Shown: one piece after another, positions 1 through 6,562 of the stretch
Layout: each line of letters opens with the position of its first letter
Numbering within the stretch: the stretch's first letter is position 1
Assembly: GCA_046536535.1 (NCBI GenBank)
Contig: JAWDMO010000026.1
Location: forward strand, 1 to 14,128
From: Conexivisphaera sp046536535
GTDB lineage: Archaea; Thermoproteota; Nitrososphaeria; Conexivisphaerales; Conexivisphaeraceae
Reading direction: 5' to 3'
DNA: 14,128 nucleotides
Position numbers and translations under genes: made by a program
The notes under the pieces: generated by a model
Databases searched by the model: none
The model's input: the letters and a program-made list of their open reading frames with translations, nothing else
Told to the model about the DNA's origin: nothing

Positions 1-20
1 TATAACAGTGACCATGGGCG

Positions 21-1154
21 ATGCAGGAAAGAAGTGGTCTGGAGAGGCTCAGGGATCATCTGGACAAATTCCTCGGGATGTACGTGGGGGTGATGATAGT
101 CATTGGAATAGCGACCGGTTACTACGCGATGGGGTGGGTTCACCTCCACGCGGGCGCGCTGAACGACCTGATGATGGCGTCCATATACATAATGATATTT
201 CCAATGATGATGATGCTGAACGTGAGGGGGCTTGCCGGCGCCTTCAGGAACTGGAAGGTGGTGAGCGCGGTGGTGCTCCTGAACTTCGCGTACGGCCCCC
301 TGATGGCGATCGCCCTCGGTCAGGCGTTCGTCGGCAGCCCGTTTGTCAGGCTGGGCCTGTTCATAGCGTGGCTGGTCCCGTGCTCCTCGATGAGCATAGG
401 ATACGTCGGCCTGATGAGGGGGGACATAAACTCCGCCACGAGCATGGTGGCGCTGTCGTTCATCCTCTCGCTGGCCCTTATACCGGTCGAGGTGGGCCTC
501 TACCTGTCCACGTTCGCGCGCGGCATAGCGCTCAGCGGCGCCGCGCTCTCCGCCGTGGAGATGAGCCTCGTGATGACGATAATAGAGGTGCTCCTCATAC
601 CGCTCGTGGTTGCCATCCCCACGCACGAGGCGCTGGTCAGGAGGATGGGCCGCGACGGATTCAGGCGGATAAGCCCGATCTTCCCGTCCCTCACGATGAT
701 CGGCATGTTCATAATAATATTCACGATATTCTTCGCGCATGCCGGTGTCCTGATAACGCACATAGTGGACGTGCTGGGCGTCTTCTACTCGGCGATGGTG
801 TTCGGCACCGTGTCCCTCGCGGTCTTCACGGTCCTCTTCAGGCACCTGAACCTGGGGAGGTCGCGGGACCCCGCCGCGCGCTACGGGTCGGCCATGGTCG
901 CGATCCTGACCGGCATACCCAAGAACGAGGCCACCGCGATCGCGATAAGCACGGTGGCGCTGGCGTCGCTGGGGCCGCAGGTGGCGTTCCTCGCGGCGAT
1001 GGCGCCCTCGCTCCTTCCGGCGTTCCAGGTGGTGTTCATCATAATATATCTGAAACTCAGGGATAAACTCATAAAATACTTCGGTTCAAGCCCGGAGGAG
1101 TTGGAGATCCTGGAGACGGGGGTCGGCGGGAAGGTCGAGGTGAGGGCTCCATGA
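21..1154 (+). CDS. ACR3/BASS-superfamily membrane transporter (arsenite-efflux-like)
   Basis: A 377-residue polytopic membrane protein with about ten hydrophobic segments, the usual size for the ACR3 arsenite exporters and the wider bile acid:Na+ symporter superfamily. Two family-like sites are visible. One is a Cys in a mid-protein helix (C121) in the setting PCSSMSIGYVGLMRGD, resembling the ACR3 segment around its conserved helix-4 Cys that ends in GD. The other is KNEATAIAI near residues 301-309, resembling the discontinuous-helix NNFELAIA segment of ACR3. The ATG is the only start available because an in-frame TGA lies at 9-11. The promoter would lie at or outside the left edge. The gene overlaps the next one by 4 nt (ATGA). 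No arsR or arsenate reductase is nearby, so arsenite is only one possible substrate; an organic anion is another. Family placement is fairly sure, substrate is not. Confidence 0.65.
   Translation: MQERSGLERLRDHLDKFLGMYVGVMIVIGIATGYYAMGWVHLHAGALNDLMMASIYIMIFPMMMMLNVRGLAGAFRNWKVVSAVVLLNFAYGPLMAIALGQAFVGSPFVRLGLFIAWLVPCSSMSIGYVGLMRGDINSATSMVALSFILSLALIPVEVGLYLSTFARGIALSGAALSAVEMSLVMTIIEVLLIPLVVAIPTHEALVRRMGRDGFRRISPIFPSLTMIGMFIIIFTIFFAHAGVLITHIVDVLGVFYSAMVFGTVSLAVFTVLFRHLNLGRSRDPAARYGSAMVAILTGIPKNEATAIAISTVALASLGPQVAFLAAMAPSLLPAFQVVFIIIYLKLRDKLIKYFGSSPEELEILETGVGGKVEVRAP
1137..1144 (+). promoter_or_regulatory. Shine-Dalgarno GAGGTGAG for the universal stress protein
   Basis: GAGGTGAG lies 6 nt before the ATG at 1151 and is complementary to the 16S rRNA 3' end. 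The same octamer recurs before the CTG at 4552, which makes it the internal reference for that unusual start. Confidence 0.75.
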
Positions 1155-1591
1155 GCGGGCTCAGGGTGCTCGCGCCGGTGGACTTCTCCGATGGCTCGAG
1201 GGAGGCGGTGGAGAGGGGGATCTCGATCCTGGGCGAGATAGCGGTGCTCCACCTGGTCTACGTGACGCCGCTGGGGCTCAGGGAGCTCGACGACTTCGTC
1301 GAGGAGGACTACGTGCAGAGGGCCAAGGGGATCGCCGAGGAGAAGATGGCCGGGTTCATCGGGTCGCTGTCCGCGGGCGCCGCGCGCGAGGTTAGGTACA
1401 CCGTGGCCGCCGGGGACCCCGCCAGCATCGTGGTGGAGATGGCCAACTCGGGCGAGTTCGACGTCGTGCTCATGGCGCACAGGGGCTACTCTTACATCGA
1501 GGACTTCTTCATAGGGAGCGTGACCCTCAAGGTGATCTCGAAGTCGAGGATCCCGGTCGTGGTGGTCAGGAAGGAGGTGCCTGGGCGGTAG
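1151..1591 (+). CDS. Universal stress protein, UspA family
   Basis: A 146-residue single-domain Usp protein, a soluble alpha/beta nucleotide-binding fold. The N-terminal strand VLAPVDFSDGS carries the Asp (D11) that normally contacts the adenine. The phosphate-binding motif G-x2-G-x9-G-S/T appears as A109-x2-G112-x9-G122-S123, so its first Gly is Ala and ATP binding may be weakened. The C-terminal strand IPVVVV is typical. The start overlaps the transporter stop as ATGA, so the two are translationally coupled. Usp proteins beside transporters often act as small cytosolic regulatory partners; that role is inferred here. Stop is TAG at 1589-1591. Confidence 0.9.
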   Translation: MSGLRVLAPVDFSDGSREAVERGISILGEIAVLHLVYVTPLGLRELDDFVEEDYVQRAKGIAEEKMAGFIGSLSAGAAREVRYTVAAGDPASIVVEMANSGEFDVVLMAHRGYSYIEDFFIGSVTLKVISKSRIPVVVVRKEVPGR

Positions 1592-1614
1592 CCGGACAAT
1601 TTTTGCCAGGAAGC

Positions 1615-1621
1615 AATATAT
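1615..1621 (+). promoter_or_regulatory. TATA box for the AhpD-like gene
   Basis: AATATAT is centred about 28 nt before the ATG at 1646, which implies a leaderless transcript starting at or next to that ATG. A T5 run at 1600-1604 just upstream may help end the preceding Usp transcript. Confidence 0.6.
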
Positions 1622-1645
1622 CAACGCAATTATCAGTATGCGGCG

Positions 1646-2368
1646 ATGACATCGGGGATTGATGAGATAAGGAGGTTCGCCGAATCGTCCCTGGGCGAGC
1701 TCCCGGAGGTCATAGGGCTCCTGGCCGGGTGCGATGAGGCGGCCGCGGTGGAGCAGTTCAACGAGAACATCGCGCTGTACCTGGGGAGGGATAACATCCC
1801 GAAGAAGGTCGCGGCGCTCGCGGCGATGGCGGTGGCGGCGGCGAACGGGCCGAAGGAGTCCGCGATGCTCCACTACAAGCTCGCCAGGAGGTTCGGGGCG
1901 GACCCGCTGGAGGTGGTGGACGCCCTCAGGGCGGCCAAGATGGCGTTGATGTCCTCCACGCTCTCCGCGGTGAGCGACCTCGTGGGCCCGGGCGATGTCA
2001 TGGACGATGAGGCCGCGCGGGTACTCGGGGAATTCGAGAAGAAGGTCGGCCCGGCGCCGGCGAGGGTGCGCGACCTGGCCAGGTTCTCCAAGTACCTCCT
2101 GAAGGAGCATCTGAGGGAGAGGGGGGAGCTCATATTCAACCCCCGGAAGCTCGAGCAGAAGTACGCTATCCTGATAGCGTTCGCCGTGAGCGTGTCCATC
2201 CGCGACCGCGAGTGCGAGGAGGTCTACCGCAAAGCGTTCCTGAGGAACGGGGGGCGCGAGGAGGAGTACAAGGACGCCATGATGATCGCCAGGTTCATAA
2301 CGGGGAACATGGCGTTCGTCAACGGGATCTATATACTGAGGTCGACGTGCCGTCCCTCCACCGGTTGA
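1646..2368 (+). CDS. Two-lobed AhpD/carboxymuconolactone-decarboxylase-like protein lacking the CxxC pair
   Basis: A 240-residue, mainly helical protein. Residues about 45-110 match the AhpD/CMD core pattern: a helix of the form IPKKVAALAAMAVAAANG, then a His-containing helix, then GADPLEVVDALR. Residues about 150-232 look like a second, weaker copy (LEQKYAILIAFAVSVSIRDREC, then EEEYKDAMMIARF). In AhpD the peroxidatic motif is CxxCxxxH; here the positions are P69, S72 and H76, so only the His is kept. The second copy has a single Cys (C190). A thiol peroxidase reaction is therefore unlikely, and lactone decarboxylase or hydrolase-like or purely structural roles are open. A TATA box about 28 nt upstream fixes the start as leaderless. 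It is monocistronic and sits just before the acyl-CoA synthetase. Fold confidence is moderate, function unknown. Confidence 0.6.
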   Translation: MTSGIDEIRRFAESSLGELPEVIGLLAGCDEAAAVEQFNENIALYLGRDNIPKKVAALAAMAVAAANGPKESAMLHYKLARRFGADPLEVVDALRAAKMALMSSTLSAVSDLVGPGDVMDDEAARVLGEFEKKVGPAPARVRDLARFSKYLLKEHLRERGELIFNPRKLEQKYAILIAFAVSVSIRDRECEEVYRKAFLRNGGREEEYKDAMMIARFITGNMAFVNGIYILRSTCRPSTG

Positions 2369-2425
2369 CGGTGGGCGCGCAATTCACAGCGGACGCGGCC
2401 TGACGGAAACATGCGGATGGCCTTC

Positions 2426-2445
2426 TTCACAGAATATTCAGTGAA
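2426..2445. promoter_or_regulatory. Candidate operator: 20-nt near-perfect palindrome
   Basis: TTCACAGAATATTCAGTGAA is palindromic at 18 of 20 positions; only the A at positions 6 and 15 breaks symmetry. It lies about 55-75 nt upstream of the TATA box of the acyl-CoA synthetase and downstream of the AhpD-like gene. Size and symmetry suit a dimeric helix-turn-helix regulator. The regulator is not in this window. Confidence 0.45.
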
Positions 2446-2458
2446 ATAACGCGTTATT
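2445..2458. promoter_or_regulatory. Candidate operator: 14-nt perfect palindrome
   Basis: AATAACGCGTTATT is a perfect 14-nt palindrome directly abutting the preceding palindrome, in the 161-bp gap before the acyl-CoA synthetase. It is about 40 nt upstream of the TATA box, so it could be an activator site or a distal operator. Confidence 0.4.
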
Positions 2459-2498
2459 AGTGCAAATCACATCATTAAATGAAATTCTCATCGGAAAT

Positions 2499-2508
2499 GT
2501 TTATTATT
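2499..2508 (+). promoter_or_regulatory. TATA box for the acyl-CoA synthetase
   Basis: GTTTATTATT is centred about 27 nt before the ATG at 2530. It argues for that ATG as a leaderless start rather than the in-frame ATG at 2479, which lies upstream of the TATA box. Confidence 0.65.
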
Positions 2509-2529
2509 CAGCGCGCCGCAGTTTCCATA

Positions 2530-4152
2530 ATGGCCATAAGCGAAGGATCGCCCTATGCCTACAACCTGAACTTCAAAAACCTCTTCCACGACGCCGAGGA
2601 GCTCTTCGGGGACAGGGAGATCGTGTACCTGGACAGGAGGGTGAAGTACCGCGAGTTCTTCCCCAGGGTCAGGAGGGTGTGCAACGGCCTGAGGGAGATA
2701 GGCGTCCAGAGGGGGGACGTCGTCGGGGTCCTGGACTGGGACACCACGACGTACATGGAGCTCTACTACGCTATCCCGATGTACGGCGCGGTCCTGCACA
2801 CGGTCAACATACGCTATCCGCCGGAGCTCATCTACCTGACCATGGCACACGCCGGCGACAAGTACGTGGTCATCAGGGACGAGTTCGTCCCGCTGATAGA
2901 GAATTACTCGTCGCTGTTCGACTTCGTGAAGGGCTGGATAATCTACTCGGACACCGGGAAGATCCCGGAGACCAAGCTGAGCCCGGCCTACAACTACGAG
3001 GACCTGGCGAAGGGTCCGGAGTGCGACCCCCCGGACCTGGACGAGAACACGTGGGCGACGATATTCTACACGTCAGGCACCACCGGGATGCCCAAGGGGG
3101 TCACCTTCACGCAGAGGAACCTCGCCCTGCACACGCTGGCGCTGGTCGCCGAGACCAAGCTGGACCCGCTCTCGCTCACCGATCAGGACGTCATAATGTC
3201 GCTCGTGCCGATGTTCCACGTGCACTCGTGGGGCATACCCTACGTCTCCATATTCATGGGCAGCAAGTACGTCCTCCCCGGGAGATACGACTTCGGCAGG
3301 ATACTCGAGCTCATCAGGAGGGAGGGCGTCACGTTCTCGACGCTGGTGCCGTCGATACTCTACATGATACTCACGCACCCCAAGGTGGACGAGTACAGGG
3401 ACGCCCTGAGGAGGTGGAAGGTGGTGGTCGGCGGCGCGGCCCTCCCCAAGGGGCTGGCGACAAAGGCGAGGGAGTACGGGATAACGGTGGTCGGCGGCTA
3501 CGGGCTCTCCGAGACGTGCCCGGTCCTCACGATCGCGGTGAAGAACGACCGCACCAGGGGCATGAGTTACGACGAGGCCTTCGATTACATGATAAGCACG
3601 GGCGTGCCGATACCGATGGCGCACGTCAGGGTCATCGGATCCGACGGCAGGGACGTCCCGCGCGACGGCGCGACGATAGGCGAGATAGTGGCCAGGGCGC
3701 CCTGGCTCACGCCCGGCTACTACGGCGACCCCGAGAAGACGAAGGAGCTGTGGAGGGACGGGTGGCTCCACACCGGCGACATCGCGGTGGTCGATCCCCT
3801 CGGGTACATACATATAGTAGACAGGGAGAAGGACGCGATAAAGAGCGGCGGCGAGTTCATACCCACGCTGGTCGTTGAGAACCTGATAAGCGAGATACCC
3901 CAGGTGGGGGAGGTGGCGATCGTCGGAAAGCCGGATCCCAAATGGGGGGAGAGGCCGGTCGCGTTCGTGGTCAGGAGGGGGAACGTCTCCGAGTCCGACG
4001 TGATCGCCAACCTTCAGAGGCACGTCGACGCCGGAAGGATACAGAAGTGGTGGATCCCCGACGCGGTCATATTCCTGGATGAGATGCCGAAGACCAGCAC
4101 CAATAAGATAGACAAGAAGGAGCTCAGAAAGAGGCTGGATGGTTCCGCCTGA
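2530..4152 (+). CDS. Acyl-CoA synthetase (AMP-forming fatty-acid--CoA ligase)
   Basis: A 540-residue ANL-superfamily enzyme that activates a carboxylic acid with ATP and CoA through an acyl-adenylate. Motifs in order: P-loop YTSGTTGMPKG (180-190); adenine-site GGYGLSET (322-329); TGD with the ribose-binding Asp (415-417); hinge/A8 region DREKDAIKSGGEF (431-443); C-terminal PKTSTNKIDKK with the probable catalytic Lys at K526. That last motif has Asn where many homologues have Gly (TxxGK). Length and motif set fit the medium/long-chain FadD-like branch. The start was set by the TATA box at 2499-2508 and by family N-terminal length. It precedes a beta-oxidation operon with its own promoter, so it probably feeds that pathway; chain length is not readable from sequence. 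Acetate or an aryl acid is a less likely substrate. Confidence 0.92.
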   Translation: MAISEGSPYAYNLNFKNLFHDAEELFGDREIVYLDRRVKYREFFPRVRRVCNGLREIGVQRGDVVGVLDWDTTTYMELYYAIPMYGAVLHTVNIRYPPELIYLTMAHAGDKYVVIRDEFVPLIENYSSLFDFVKGWIIYSDTGKIPETKLSPAYNYEDLAKGPECDPPDLDENTWATIFYTSGTTGMPKGVTFTQRNLALHTLALVAETKLDPLSLTDQDVIMSLVPMFHVHSWGIPYVSIFMGSKYVLPGRYDFGRILELIRREGVTFSTLVPSILYMILTHPKVDEYRDALRRWKVVVGGAALPKGLATKAREYGITVVGGYGLSETCPVLTIAVKNDRTRGMSYDEAFDYMISTGVPIPMAHVRVIGSDGRDVPRDGATIGEIVARAPWLTPGYYGDPEKTKELWRDGWLHTGDIAVVDPLGYIHIVDREKDAIKSGGEFIPTLVVENLISEIPQVGEVAIVGKPDPKWGERPVAFVVRRGNVSESDVIANLQRHVDAGRIQKWWIPDAVIFLDEMPKTSTNKIDKKELRKRLDGSA

Positions 4153-4182
4153 CGATCCCCGTACGAGCGCGGAACCTTTTTT
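4141..4182 (+). terminator. Hairpin plus T6, candidate terminator overlapping the next promoter
   Basis: GGTTCCGC (4141-4148) and GCGGAACC (4169-4176) form an 8-bp inverted repeat with a 20-nt loop, followed at once by TTTTTT (4177-4182). The left arm is inside the last codons of the synthetase gene. The T run doubles as the start of the next TATA-like element, so the same structure could end one transcript or act as an operator for the next. Confidence 0.45.
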
Positions 4183-4184
4183 AA
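4177..4184 (+). promoter_or_regulatory. TATA-like element for the beta-oxidation operon
   Basis: TTTTTTAA is centred about 26-27 nt before the ATG at 4207, the same spacing as the other leaderless genes in the window. Confidence 0.5.
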
Positions 4185-4206
4185 TCTGCACGGGTATTCA
4201 TGATTG

Positions 4207-4545
4207 ATGTCCTCTTTTGATGCGCTCAACGAAGCTATCAGTAATATGCAGAGAAAACCGGAACTGCTCCAGGAATTCATGAAGTTCTCCGGAAAGATCT
4301 TCCAGTTCTCCACAAAGGAGGGTGAGTCGTTCTTCCTCTCGATCCGGAGCGATGGAACCCCGGCGCTGGAGAAGGGCTCGCATCAGTCGCCCAGCGCGAC
4401 GATAACGGCGTCCGACGACGTCCTGTCCGACATAATAACCGGGAGGGCGGACGCGGTCCGGTCCTTCATGCTGGGGAAGGTCAAGGTCTCCGGCGACCTC
4501 ATATCGGTACAGGGGCTCGTGAACCTGCTGAAGAAGCTGAGGTGA
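4207..4545 (+). CDS. SCP2 sterol/lipid-carrier domain protein
   Basis: A 112-residue protein with the pattern of the SCP2 lipid-binding fold. There is an amphipathic N-terminal helix (about 4-28), a beta-sheet core with FSTKEGESFFLSI and SATITASDDVLSDIITGRADAVRSFMLGKVKVSGD (about 36-100), and a C-terminal helix ending VNLLKKLR. The segment FMLGKVKVSGD is characteristic of bacterial and archaeal SCP2. ATG at 4207 is preferred over TTG at 4204 because it sits at the TATA spacing; ATG at 4200 is in another frame and runs into a stop. It is the first gene of the operon and ends 6 nt before the next gene in the same reading frame. Inference: it holds acyl-CoA or lipid for the following enzymes. 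It has no catalytic residues of its own. Confidence 0.85.
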   Translation: MSSFDALNEAISNMQRKPELLQEFMKFSGKIFQFSTKEGESFFLSIRSDGTPALEKGSHQSPSATITASDDVLSDIITGRADAVRSFMLGKVKVSGDLISVQGLVNLLKKLR

Positions 4546-4546
4546 G
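4539..4546 (+). promoter_or_regulatory. Shine-Dalgarno GAGGTGAG that selects a CTG start
   Basis: GAGGTGAG ends 5 nt before the CTG at 4552 and overlaps the SCP2 stop codon. The identical octamer precedes the ATG of the Usp gene at almost the same distance. No such element precedes the alternative GTG at 4576. Confidence 0.65.
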
Positions 4547-4551
4547 CTCAG

Positions 4552-6555
4552 CTGAAGTTCGAGCGCGCGGCCGTCGTGGGAGCCGGCGAGATGGGGCACG
4601 GCATAGCGGAAGTCCTCGCGCTCGCCGGTATACAGGTGACATTGATAGACGTCAAGCGGGAGATCCTGGACGGAGCGAAGGCCAGGATAGCCGACAGCCT
4701 CAACCACCTGGCGTCGAGGGGTAGGCTGAGGCCCGAACAGGTCGAGCAGGTCCTCTCCAGGATATCGGCTTCCACATCTATAGCGGAGGGGGCAAAGGGC
4801 GCGGACATCGCGATAGAGGCGGTACCCGAGAGGATCGACGTGAAATCCCAGGTGCTGAAGGAACTGGAATCCGCGCTTTCCCCGGACGCCGTCATAAGCA
4901 CGAACACGTCAAGCATACTGATCTCGGATCTATCGCAGTTCCTGGCCAGGAGGGATCGCTTCCTCGGGACGCATTTCTTCAACCCGCCGGTCGTCATGAA
5001 GCTCGTCGAGGTCGTCAAGGGGCCCGAGACCTCCGACGCGGTGGTCGACGCGGTGATGGACCTGATGAGGTCCGCCGGAAAGGTCCCGGTAAGGGTCAAG
5101 GACAGCGTGGGCTTCGTCGTGAACAGGATAGAGGGGCCCGAACTCCTCTACTTCTGCCTGCTCGCTGACAGGGGGATCGCGAAACCCTCGGAGATCGACG
5201 CGTTCTTCAGATCGCAGGGGCTCCCGATGGGTCCATACGAGCTCATGGACTACGTGGGGCTGGACGTCGTGAACGACCTCATGAAGTACTACGCCGCGAA
5301 GCTTTCCAAGGACTACGGCAAGTGCAGGACGATCGGGGACCTAGTCTCCAGGGGATACCTGGGCATGAAGGCCGGCAGGGGGTTCTATGAGTGGAGCGGC
5401 GGAAAGGCCAAGATGGATCTGAGCGGGCAGACGGACAAGGTCGGCCTCCTGGACGTGATGTTGCTGGAAGTCAACGAGGCCGTCAAGCTGCTGGAGGAGG
5501 GCGTCGCGTCGCCGGACGACATAGAGACCGCCGTGAAGCTGGGCCTCAACAGGCCCTTTGGCCCGATAACGGTTGCCAAGACCCTCACGAGTTCCGAGGC
5601 GCGGGAGAAGCTCGAGGCGATGGCCAAGGAGTTCGACTGCGGTGTATTCGCGCCCGCCAAATCGATAGCGGAGGGGAAGCTCCGGGACGCAGTGGAGGGG
5701 AGGCTTGCGCCCCCGCCTCCACCCCCCCCCCCCCCCCCCCCGCCCCAGGCCCCCACCTCCGCCCCGGCCCGGCCATACGGTGAATACAGGAACCTGCTGG
5801 TCTCGAAGGTCAGCGACAGGGTCCTCAGGATAGCGCTGAACAGGCCGAAGCTCAACCTGATGAGCCCCGAGCTGCTGGACGAGCTGGGCTCCGTCCTGGA
5901 CAGGGTCAGGGATGATCCCGAGGTGTTCGTCGTCCTGATAACCGGGGAGGGGGGCAACTTCTCGGCGGGCGCCGACCTCAGCGCCTACGTCGCGGATTCC
6001 ATACAGTTCTCCGATTTCTCCAGGAGGGGTGAGAGGACCTTCAGGAAGATAGTCGAGTTGCCGAAGATCACCGTGGCCGAGATCAAGGGATACGCGCTCG
6101 GAGGGGGCCTAGAGCTGGCCCTTTCGTGTGACATACGGCTCGCCACGCCCGATGCAACCGTCGGGTTCCCGGAGGTCACGCTCGGCATACTGCCGGGATG
6201 GGGCGGCACCCAGAGGCTTCCCCGGCTCGTGGGGATGTCGAGGGCGATGGAGCTCATACTGACCGGGAGGAGGATCAGCGGCAAGGACGCGCACGAGATG
6301 GGCCTCGTGGCGTCGCTGCTTGGCGGGGACCCGGACGGCGAGGCCATCAAATACGCCGAGTCGATAGCGACGGGATCCGCGCCCATAGCGGCCAGGTTCG
6401 CCAAGATGCTCGTCAACAAGGCGTCCGAGGTCCCGGAGGACGTCGGGCTCGAGATGGAGTCCACGGCGTTCGGGATACTGTTCGGCACCCAGGACATGAA
6501 GGAGGGCGTCTCCGCTCTCCTCCAGAAGAGGAAGCCGGCGTTCAAGGGGAAGTGA
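4552..6555 (+). CDS. Bifunctional 3-hydroxyacyl-CoA dehydrogenase / enoyl-CoA hydratase fusion (probable CTG start)
   Basis: A 667-residue fusion catalysing hydration of enoyl-CoA and NAD-dependent oxidation of the 3-hydroxyacyl-CoA. Order: Rossmann domain with VVGAGEMGHG (8-17); catalytic dyad H141-E153 in HFFNPP...KLVEVV; dehydrogenase C-terminal domain containing GFVVNRI and YLGMKAGRGFYEW; a second such domain with GLNRPFGPITVA; a linker of 12 prolines (387-398); then a crotonase domain with oxyanion segment FSAGADL and catalytic Glu pair E521 (GGGLELALSCD) and E541 (FPEVTLGILPGWGGTQR), spaced 20 as in rat hydratase. There is no ATG/GTG/TTG between the upstream in-frame TGA (4543-4545) and GTG 4576. 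Starting at 4576 would cut off the first Rossmann strand; CTG 4552 restores the family N-terminus (MKFERAAVVGAGEMG) and has a Shine-Dalgarno. The domain order matches archaeal fusions such as the crotonyl-CoA hydratase/3-hydroxybutyryl-CoA dehydrogenase of Metallosphaera sedula. Function is secure; the start is probable. Confidence 0.93.
   Translation: MKFERAAVVGAGEMGHGIAEVLALAGIQVTLIDVKREILDGAKARIADSLNHLASRGRLRPEQVEQVLSRISASTSIAEGAKGADIAIEAVPERIDVKSQVLKELESALSPDAVISTNTSSILISDLSQFLARRDRFLGTHFFNPPVVMKLVEVVKGPETSDAVVDAVMDLMRSAGKVPVRVKDSVGFVVNRIEGPELLYFCLLADRGIAKPSEIDAFFRSQGLPMGPYELMDYVGLDVVNDLMKYYAAKLSKDYGKCRTIGDLVSRGYLGMKAGRGFYEWSGGKAKMDLSGQTDKVGLLDVMLLEVNEAVKLLEEGVASPDDIETAVKLGLNRPFGPITVAKTLTSSEAREKLEAMAKEFDCGVFAPAKSIAEGKLRDAVEGRLAPPPPPPPPPPPPQAPTSAPARPYGEYRNLLVSKVSDRVLRIALNRPKLNLMSPELLDELGSVLDRVRDDPEVFVVLITGEGGNFSAGADLSAYVADSIQFSDFSRRGERTFRKIVELPKITVAEIKGYALGGGLELALSCDIRLATPDATVGFPEVTLGILPGWGGTQRLPRLVGMSRAMELILTGRRISGKDAHEMGLVASLLGGDPDGEAIKYAESIATGSAPIAARFAKMLVNKASEVPEDVGLEMESTAFGILFGTQDMKEGVSALLQKRKPAFKGK
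5722..5741 (+). repeat. Homopolymer of 20 C inside the fusion gene
   Basis: An uninterrupted run of 20 C within the polyproline linker codons between the dehydrogenase and hydratase domains. A length change of one or two bases would shift the frame and remove the hydratase half. It is either a slippage-prone coding tract or a region where sequencing is error-prone; the frame as given is intact. Confidence 0.9.
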
Positions 6556-6562
6556 CCGTGGA

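Noticed and set aside
8..1066. 352-residue frame beginning at GTG 8
   Set aside because: Shadow of the transporter frame with Arg/Gly/His-rich composition and no membrane helices.
881..2110. Minus-strand 409-residue frame over the transporter, Usp and AhpD-like genes
   Set aside because: Low-complexity Arg/His/Pro-rich shadow of GC-rich genes, with no recognisable domain.
2460..3878. Plus-strand 472-residue frame overlapping the acyl-CoA synthetase
   Set aside because: Out-of-frame shadow rich in Arg and Gly; the synthetase frame has all motifs in order.
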